Below are positions 56,138-64,000 of a stretch of 64,000 nucleotides of DNA, piece by piece (position 1 is the stretch's first letter; each line of letters starts with the position of its first letter). Source of the stretch: Carnegiea gigantea (Eukaryota > Streptophyta > Magnoliopsida > Caryophyllales > Cactaceae); the NCBI GenBank assembly GCA_029747015.1, contig JAKOGI010001589.1, forward strand, positions 146,345 to 210,344, read 5' to 3'. A program made the position numbers and the translations under genes. The notes beneath the pieces are model-generated. The model searched no databases and was not told where the DNA came from. It saw nothing but the letters and a program-made list of their open reading frames with translations.

Positions 56138-56640
56138 CACTACAAGAAACATCATCTTTTACAATGAGTTCTCGTTGTAGATGGTCAATAAGCTCATTGC
56201 AAATGTCTATCACAACGAGTTTACCGTATGGTCATGGCTCGTTGCAAAAGAGCTTATCGTAAATGTTTAGGCTTTAACTATGAACAGGTTGAGAGGCTCG
56301 TCGCAGGAGTTTTCATTTACAATGAGACCAATATCTCGTTGTAATTTATTACGTATTTACGACGAGATTATTGCCTCGTGGTAGTTCAGCACTATGTTTT
56401 ACCACGAGCCTACACATCTTGTTGTTGTCTGGTAAATTACAACAAGCTATAGACCTCGCCGCTATTATTGAAACATTGACAATGAGTTACATTTCTCGTG
56501 ATAGTTGTTTTGATCAATCACAACACAAGAACATCGCTATTATTAAAGCATTGACGATGAGTTGCATTTCTCATGGTAGTTGCTTTGATCAATCACAACA
56601 CAAGAACATCTCTCGTTTAGTCAAGTAAATACTCCTTCAA
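56138..56640 (+). mobile_element. CACTA transposon terminus with subterminal repeats
   Basis: CACTACAAGAAAC at 56138 matches the plant CACTA (En/Spm) terminal inverted repeat. About 450 bp follow with many short CTCGTTGTA / ACAACGAG / ACAATGAG motifs in both orientations, as in CACTA subterminal regions. The opposite terminus (TTCTTGTAGTG) was not found downstream in the window, so the element is truncated or interrupted. Confidence 0.68.
56460..56609 (+). repeat. 75-bp tandem duplication in the CACTA end
   Basis: 56460-56534 and 56535-56609 are near-identical head-to-tail copies beginning CGCTATTATT and ending CACAAGAACAT. The unit is 25 codons. Confidence 0.88.
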
Positions 56641-59400
56641 TTACCACCAGATGCTTGTTGCAATATTTCTTCACATAAATTTTTGGATCAACAACAAAAT
56701 GAACTTAGAGTAAGGGTAAGCACCACCCTTGTATTCATATATAAGCATATAGGTATAGTCGTGCATCTTTACAAAGAGAGCTGCCCAAAATATGGGTACA
56801 ATACACTACGAATCTGTTTACTGTTTGGAATACATACATATTTGTAATAGCTACTTAATAGTCTACAGCATAAACACGTAAATCTTGTGCGTCAAAATGC
56901 TATCTGTCTTCATATTGAACGCCAAAATATGTCCATCTCCATACTGGATGACAAAATATGTCCATCTTCATACTAGATACCAAAATATGTCTATCTTCAT
57001 TTCTAAAAATCTATATGCACCTTAAAAATATTCATATATGCCTACAAAGTATAACATAAAATTTAGTTGTTAACTGTTAATGTGATCATATTGTTAATCA
57101 ATGGTACCATCATTAAACTACTAAAATCCACTCTAAGCGATGAACTAAATCTCACAGAAAATAATGAAGCAAAAGACAAGGTGTTTTCCCGAGTGCTAAA
57201 ACAATTAAATCAAAGATACCACTTACTACCATACAACAAACAAACGTTTATAACATGATTCTACATCCATAGTAATTCTACCCGAAACAAATTATACTAA
57301 TAGTCAGAAAAAGTTCAGAACATGATCCAAAGGGTGTCAATTTACAGGAAGCAGGTAAAAAGATTTAAAATCTAGAGAAATTGCAAAGGATTTGTGCCAC
57401 GTACAGAGTTTGTATTTTGGTACAAATTCTTCAATATGCTAGACCACTTACCCAGTTGCCACTAGTCGGTCCACTGCTTACTCCTCCAGTTAGTGTACAA
57501 GCTATGGCAAAGGTTGCTCTGAGAGCTGCAACTGATGTCCATGGTATACTACAATACAATGATCATCAGAAGTAGAAATGATAGTCCCCTAACTGAAAAT
57601 TTATGGTATACTCACAGGGAGCTGTCTTCATCAAGATAGAATTCTACTAGATGGACATGGCATTCAACATTCAACATTCTACCCAGAAACTAAGTTTCCT
57701 TTCCGTATTACTTAATCTAAAAAGAATAAAGCACCAACAAAAGATGGTCAATAAGCTCGTTTGAACTTTTCTACCAGACTACGGTCTCAACATTCTACCA
57801 GATCTGAACCAAAATAATCAACTCAAGCCCATATCTAAAAATCAAAGAATGAACTTTTCTTCCCAACTCACGTCTAAATTAAACCAATAATGAAGAAATT
57901 AGGTAAGTTCTATCTACACTAATAAGCATATAAATTTTTTAAAAACTCGAAAACAACATTTTCCACCATGGACTATAAGTGATGCAAAGATTTACATTCC
58001 TATGTTGATAAATATCAATCTAATTATACCAACAGAATATCTATCACGCATCATTGTCAGGGAGCATGCCAATGAGTAATATCAAGAGGTAAAAAGAATG
58101 CTACAAAATCAATATGAGAAAGTTAGTGGGTGAAACGAAGAGTAAAACAAACAAAGGTATATATATAGGGTAAAGACTGAAGAAAACCAAAAACCAAATG
58201 CTAAAATCATCTTAGCAATTGAGCTATGCCTTTTGCTCACAGAATAATGACCCATTTTGGTGTCATTGAAGTCCGAACACAGAGTAGGTAGTATGAGGGA
58301 GACGAAAATCGAATTAGAACAACAGTTACATAATCTCAAAGCGAAATCGCATAACTAAATTTCAAAATCTCATTTAAATTTATCAAAACCAAAATTAATT
58401 ATATAAATTGAAAGTACAAGCATACTAAATTTAAAATTGATAAACAAGAAGATGAAAACTAAATTTCAAAATCTCATTTAAATTTAAGAAAAACCCCAGC
58501 AACAAGAATACAACATATGAACAATAAAAATACAGCATATGACACAACAGGCATTCCTAACAACATGTTACAACATATCTTTGCACTTATGAACAGCCAT
58601 ATGAACAGCCATATGAACAACTATCATGAGTTGAACAGCCAGATGCTATGAAGTAGCTACCCTGAGTTGAACAGCCATATGAATAACCATATGAACTAAT
58701 CTTTGCAAGTTCATGTTACAACAACAACCATAACTCCTAACAACAAGAATACAACATGTCTTGCATCACTGTTATAGGCTGGGCCTAAAGCTCCCAGCAT
58801 CCCATCCACACAACAATACAACATGTAAAGTATAGTTAGATACCATGTAAACTATCGAATTTCTTTTATAAATAAAGTGATAAGTAGAAGACTTACTTTG
58901 TACTAAATTTTTCTCTAAAGCTCTAACTTTCCCACCCACACATTAGATTAGCATAGCAAAAACCTGCGACAATTAATAGCCAAAAAATGGAATAGTCATT
59001 ATTAAAAGTTAAAAGCCCAACTAAAAAAAAAAGAGAGAAGGAAAGAATGTTTGGAAGAGTCAATACGCACCTAAACATCATCTCGATCAGAGCCAGTGTT
59101 AGCACCAGAAGTCTGCAGGTTAACCATAACAAAGTTAGCTGGCGTTCTCACTTAATCCTCTAGTTTATCCATATTATTTTTATGGGCATTTTTATATTCT
59201 CTTTCTCCTTCTCTCAAACCATAACTTGAAGTGCTGCTCTACTTGGGAGTGGCCCCCGTACATCCTTTGGCTTCATTTCATATCCAAAGCATGCCACATG
59301 ATCACGGTCTTGTGGCCTAAAGCATTTTTAATCAATTCAAATGCCGAAAAGTGAGGGTTATCTTTTGATGTTTGGATGATCTCCTCCTATAGATAATATA
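56641..59400. other. No gene seen; possibly CACTA interior
   Basis: AT-rich. The phrase AGATGGTCAATAAGCTC at about 57743 recurs from 56187 in the CACTA end, hinting that the element extends here. AACAGCCATATGAAC repeats lie at 58587-58698. Minus-strand text at 59200-59390 (EIIQTSKDNPHFSAFELIKN) looks protein-like, perhaps a plant transposase-associated tail, but this is weak. Confidence 0.35.
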
Positions 59401-59404
59401 CAAA

Positions 59405-62337
59405 AAGATAGAATAATAAGTGAGAATAACAACGTATGAAACAAATGTGCAAAATAGATAGAATGGTGGCAAATAGCCAGTGGTGTTAGGAGATGGAATA
59501 CACTCACATCTCTTGCATAACAGAGGGGCTATCTGACCATACCCCTCTTAAGCTTACCTTCCCAGATTATCCTAAAAGAAGAGATACCTTTAAATTCTAT
59601 AAAATGTGGTGTAGTGACCCTAAATTCAAGGAGTTTGTTAAGGGGCAATGTAACGAACCAATAAGGGCAAGCAGAAAGATGCAGAAGGTTTCAGAATTGC
59701 TTTGCAGACTAAGGGGGCCACTGAAAAGATTGAACAGGGACAGATATGCAAACATTCATGAACAACAAAGAATTGCTAGAGTGTAGTTGGAAATGGTGCA
59801 GAAACAATTGCAAGGAAAGCCAAGGGATGAAATGTTAATAGCACATGAGAAGGAAACAAGGGAAAGGTACTTGGATATCCTAAAGTCTTCTCTATCCCTA
59901 CTTAAGCAACAAAGCAAGCAGTAGTGGATAAATTTTGGAGATCAACCAAGCAGAATGTTCTTTGTAAAAATGAAACAAAGGAAATTGCTGAAATATGTAT
60001 ATGCCATCAATGATGAAAGTGGGCAAAAGAAAGAAGGTTTTGATGAGGTAGCTAAGGCAATGGCTCAATACTACAAAGAGCTCCTAGGGGGAAACTTTAC
60101 CCACAGAGAAAGGATTAATGGGGAGGTTATGAGTTCAGGTCCCCAGTTGTCAATTGAACAGCAGATGATATTGATTGAACCATTCACAAATAAGGATATT
60201 AGAGAGGGCATTTTTGCAATCCCCCTCACCAAATCACCAGGGCCTGATGGATACAGTAGTAGCTTTTTAAAGGCTAGCTGGCAAGAAATGGGAAAGTTGA
60301 TAAGTAAAGCCATATAAGAGTTCTTTGTCACAGGGGACATGTGCAAGTAAGCAATGGAATACTACCAAGCTGATCCTTATTCCTAAAGTTCCTTCACTAG
60401 ATGCACCTACTGATTTCAGACCAATCTCCTGCTGCAATGTGGTGTACAAAGGCATCTCTAAGTTGCTATGTTCAAGACTGAAAGAGGTACTCCCTAGCTT
60501 AGTTGCCAGCAATCAAGGAGCTTTTGTGAGGGGGAGAGAACTTCTGTACAATGTGTTGTTATGCTAGGAAATAGCAAGGGGATATACAAGGAAGCACATC
60601 TCACCAAGATGGCTTATGAAATTGGACCTCAAGAAAGCCTATGACTCTGTTCATTGGGAAGCTATAAGGGAGATCCTCATCAGCCTAAAATTCTCCAACA
60701 TTTTCATTAAGTGGTTGATGACGTGTATCACATTGCCAACCTACTCTATCCATATGAATGGGGAAGATTTTGGTTTCTTTGAAGGAGGAAGGGGGTTAAG
60801 ACAAGAAGACCCACTGTCCCCCCTGCTGTTTGTGTTGGTTATGGAGTATTTATCAAGGCTATATGGATATGTAGGCAAGTAAGAAGGTTTTAAGTTCCAC
60901 CCCCACTGCAAGGAGATCAAAATAAATCATCTTATATTTGCAGATGATCTGATAGTGTTTAGTGCAGCTGATGTCAGAACAGTATCTTATCTTAAGGAGG
61001 CATTTGACAAGTTTTCTTCCTCCACAAGGCTAGTGGCAAACAAGGCAAGTCCCAAATAGTAATGGGAGGATGTAATAATCAACAGAGGAAATAGACACTG
61101 GAACTTACAGGTTACCAAGAGGGGAAGCTGCCTTTTAAATACTTGGGTGTACTTGTGACTGCAAGTAAACTAAGCGCAATGGACTGCAGTTTGTTGGTGG
61201 ATAAAATAACCAATAAAATATCAATATGGGCTACAAAGAACACATCTTACGCAGGCAGGGTTGCACTAATTAATGGTGTGCTAATGGGGATTTATTCCTT
61301 TTGGGCCACTATTTTTATTATGCCTAAGAAGGTGATTAAAGAGGTAAACAGTAGGTGTAGAAACTTCCTATGGGGTGCAGATGAGGTGTATAAAAAGGTC
61401 CCTTATGTTTCGTGGGAGGAAACATGTAGACCTAAGAAATATGGAGGACTAGGCAGGGTGAACATGGAGGCATGGAACTATGCAAACATTGCTAAATTGG
61501 TATGGGCTGTATCACTAAAAAAAGACCTACTATGGGTTAAATGGGTGCATGGCAGCTATTTAAACAAGAGCTCATAGTGGGAGTATCAACCAAAGCAGGA
61601 TGTCTGCTGGTATTGGAGGAAAACTTGTAAGGTTAAAGAGGTATTCAAGTGGGGGTGCACACCAAATGAGAAATGGCACTAGGGGGTCTCCCAGTGGACA
61701 GTATAAGGTGAAATCAGGGTATTTATGGTTTCTGAACCTTTCTCAGAAAGCTACATGGACTAGAATTACATGGTCATGCATCAATATTCCAAGACATGGT
61801 TTCATAGCATGGCTGCTGATGAAACATAGAATACCAGTCAGAGCTAGACTGGCAAAATTTCTGAGCATTACAGCACAATGCCAAATTTGCTAAGAGGAAG
61901 ATGAAACTCAAGACCACATTTTTTACCAGTGTAGCAGGACAAAGGAGGTATGGCAGGAAATGGGACAATGACTGAACCTATCACCCTAGCAAAGTGGGCA
62001 AGAATGTATACAGATGATGCAGAATACCAAGGCCCGAAAGCACCAGAAGAGGATTATGTATGCAGCATTCACAACAACCATTTATCACACATGGGAAGTC
62101 AGGAACAGGTTGATATTCAAGGATATCTCCTTTGACAGAAAACTTATTACCAAAGCAGTAAAGGAGGATGTTTTACAGAAGACACTGTACAGCGCAAAGG
62201 ATGACACAAAGTACTATAGATTTATAGATGGGCTTCTGGCTTAATAGGGTAGCTAGTACTAACCCATAGGAGTGATACATGATGTACAGGCAAGCTGGTG
62301 TTGCAATGAGTGACCACACTTTAAAAAAAAAAAAATA
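59405..62337 (+). mobile_element. LINE-3: 5'-truncated L1-type LINE
   Basis: Starts within the end of the APE domain (KIDRMVANSQW, then GLSDHTPLKL near 59448-59560), so ORF1 and most of the endonuclease are missing. RT follows (TKSPGPDGYSSSFLK, DFRPISCCNVVYKGISK, GAFVRGREL, MKLDLKKAYDSVHWEAI, RQEDPLSPLLF, FADDLIVF). Next come the connector (YLGVLVTASKLS, WEETCRPKKYGGLG) and zf-RVT (CQIC, then DETQDHIFYQC). It ends in about 13 A at 62323-62335, immediately followed by TA microsatellite. Confidence 0.83.
59460..62244 (+). pseudogene. LINE-3 ORF2 remnant
   Basis: Reading frames at 59493-59786, 59955-60317, 60325-60567, 60616-60882, 61143-61577 and 61600-61893 trace one protein broken by stops and shifts. 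The first ends where a CAG-type codon has become TAG (59784-59786). The RT box FADDL is intact near 60937-60951, but the GDPLSP motif has EDPLSP. The last stretch ends DGLLA at 62244. There is no RNase H domain after zf-RVT, unlike LINE-1. Confidence 0.82.
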
Positions 62338-62791
62338 TACATATATATATATATATATAATATAGATATATATATATAGATATATATATACACCACACAA
62401 CACACACACACACACACATACACATACATACACACATCCACCAGTAATAGATATATATATAATATATGTATATATATACACTCATACTACATACATACAT
62501 ATATATATACATATATATATATAATATATATACACATACATATACAGACATATGTACATCAATATATTATATATCATATATATATATATATATATATATA
62601 ATTATATATATTCTATATTATATATATATATAAATATGTATATATAAATATATACAACATATGTATATATATATACCACAAAAAATATATATATATATAT
62701 ATAAAATATATATATTACTATTATATACATATATATAATATATTATTATATATATATAAATATATATATATATAACCATATATATATATAG

Positions 62792-62818
<27 letters not shown>
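62336..62818. repeat. (TA)n / (CA)n compound microsatellite
   Basis: Long TATA runs interrupted by CACACA (62391-62425) and ATAC phrases. Apparent open frames across it are artefacts of the repeat. Confidence 0.95.
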
Positions 62819-62826
<8 letters not shown>

Positions 62827-63568
62827 ATCTAATTCCTCTCTCCTCTCGGTTTTTTGAGTCCTCGCGTAACTCATCTTTGTGTACTATGCCTAACAAGGTT
62901 TACAGCTTCCAAACTTATGCCAAGTCTTGGAATGAGCTAATTCATTGGAATTCATTGATTCTATCCACTCACACTGCGGTACTTGGAGCCAGAATGTCTT
63001 TATAATGACCAATGATTATAATTCAATTTTCGGTCTAGAAAATGAATTTCAATCACAAATACTTGGAATGATGTTCACCATTTTTTTGGGGGAAGCGTTG
63101 CCAGTGTGAGCACTTTTTGTCAATGACATGCGAACGTAGAACGGGGACCATACATGTAATTTGTTGTGGTTGTGGTACTGATACCCATCAAATCACTTTT
63201 GTGTGGCACATGGTGGTGGTGCTAGATTTTGTATTGTTGTCATTGCCTTTGGTGATGGTGTGAATGCATTGCATCAGTGAGAAGGATAGGATTTATTGAG
63301 GTTGGGAATTTTTCCCTTTATTTTCGTAAGATAATTGTCTATTGTAAAATGGTAATTTTGAAAATTTCTAGTCACCACATTTAATTTCAATTTGTTAATG
63401 TTACCATATTTAATGTAGATAAATGTTATTTCTAAATTTGCTGTCTTTCATCCTAAGGGCAACAATTATAAAAAGGTAATGTGGAAACATACAATCGACA
63501 AATTTAATTTCAATTTGTTAATGCTACCATATTTAAACGTTCTAACAATCGCTTCTTTATTACTAGTT
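62819..63568. other. No gene seen between microsatellites
   Basis: Unique-looking sequence. A 62-codon frame at 62817-63005 lacks any domain. It includes a 35-bp direct repeat (63379-63413 and 63502-63536). Confidence 0.5.
63379..63536 (+). repeat. Pair of 35-bp direct repeats
   Basis: Copies at 63379-63413 and 63502-63536 begin ATTTAATTTCAATTTG and differ at one base, separated by 88 bp. Confidence 0.85.
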
Positions 63569-63799
63569 ATGATATAAATATACATACATACGTGTGTGTA
63601 TGTGTGTATATATATACATATACATACACACACACACACAAACACAGATGCACAGACACACACACACATACATATATATATATGTGTGTGTGTGTGTGTG
63701 TTGTGTGTACATCACACACACACATATATTATATGTCTATATATACATATATATACACATAATATACATATTATATGTATATATATACATAATCCATAC

Positions 63800-63854
<55 letters not shown>

Positions 63855-63966
63855 TATGATATATATATATATATATATAATAGTATATATATGTATACAT
63901 ATATATATAGATATATATATATATATAATATAATATATATATATATATTATATATATGTGTGGTGT

Positions 63967-64000
<34 letters not shown>
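63569..64000. repeat. (CA)n / (TA)n compound microsatellite, runs off window
   Basis: Blocks of CACACA, TGTGTG and TATATA extend to the window end. No coding signal. Confidence 0.95.

Noticed and set aside
56138..56640. CRISPR-like array of short repeats
   Set aside because: Repeat units vary in orientation and spacing and fit CACTA subterminal motifs; this is plant nuclear DNA.
62173..62896. Open frames of Tyr/Ile/Val/Cys repeats
   Set aside because: They are translations of TA/CA microsatellite and carry no protein signal.
63466..63900. Open frames in both strands near the window end
   Set aside because: Same reason: repeat artefacts of CA/TA blocks.

Overview
This is eudicot plant nuclear DNA: one intron-containing housekeeping gene set in AT-rich sequence packed with transposable elements, several nested inside each other. 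Nothing looks bacterial, phage or organellar. The species cannot be named from the window.

Layout. About 0.5-5.65 kb holds a decayed endogenous caulimovirid (plant pararetrovirus relic) on the minus strand, with coat-protein-like, protease-like, RT and RNase H remnants. From about 5.98 to 38.5 kb lies one nested stack. The oldest layer is a minus-strand L1-type LINE (LINE-2: about 5980-6327 and 32362-38500). A plus-strand L1-type LINE (LINE-1, 6328-32361) split it, leaving a 10-bp target duplication. LINE-1 is in turn interrupted by a Sirevirus-like Ty1/copia element (9729-20149, minus strand, with an env-like region) and by a non-autonomous Ty3/gypsy-type element with a tRNA-Asp-type primer site (22956-30447, target duplication GGAAT). 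LINE-2 also carries a young internally deleted Ty1/copia element (35418-38121, target duplication TGATG).

From 39 to 43.8 kb there is an RTE-type LINE relic, a hAT-type MITE, two abutting Tourist-type MITEs and a tRNA-derived SINE-like segment. The one intact host gene is at 43962-49619 on the minus strand. It has seven coding exons and encodes a 579-residue ER-luminal J-domain protein matching ERDJ3A/TMS1. All splice sites and phases agree, and a G-box/ACGT pair lies about 220-240 bp upstream of its ATG.

From 50 to 64 kb there is a MITE with an 11-bp direct repeat, a miniature LTR element (TRIM), an LTR/primer-site relic, one CACTA terminus with subterminal repeats, a 5'-truncated LINE ending in poly(A), and long TA/CA microsatellites. 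The transposable elements do not work together. Their nesting gives a relative insertion order, and most pol genes carry stops and altered catalytic residues, so they are relics. No CRISPR array, rRNA gene or intact tRNA gene was seen.
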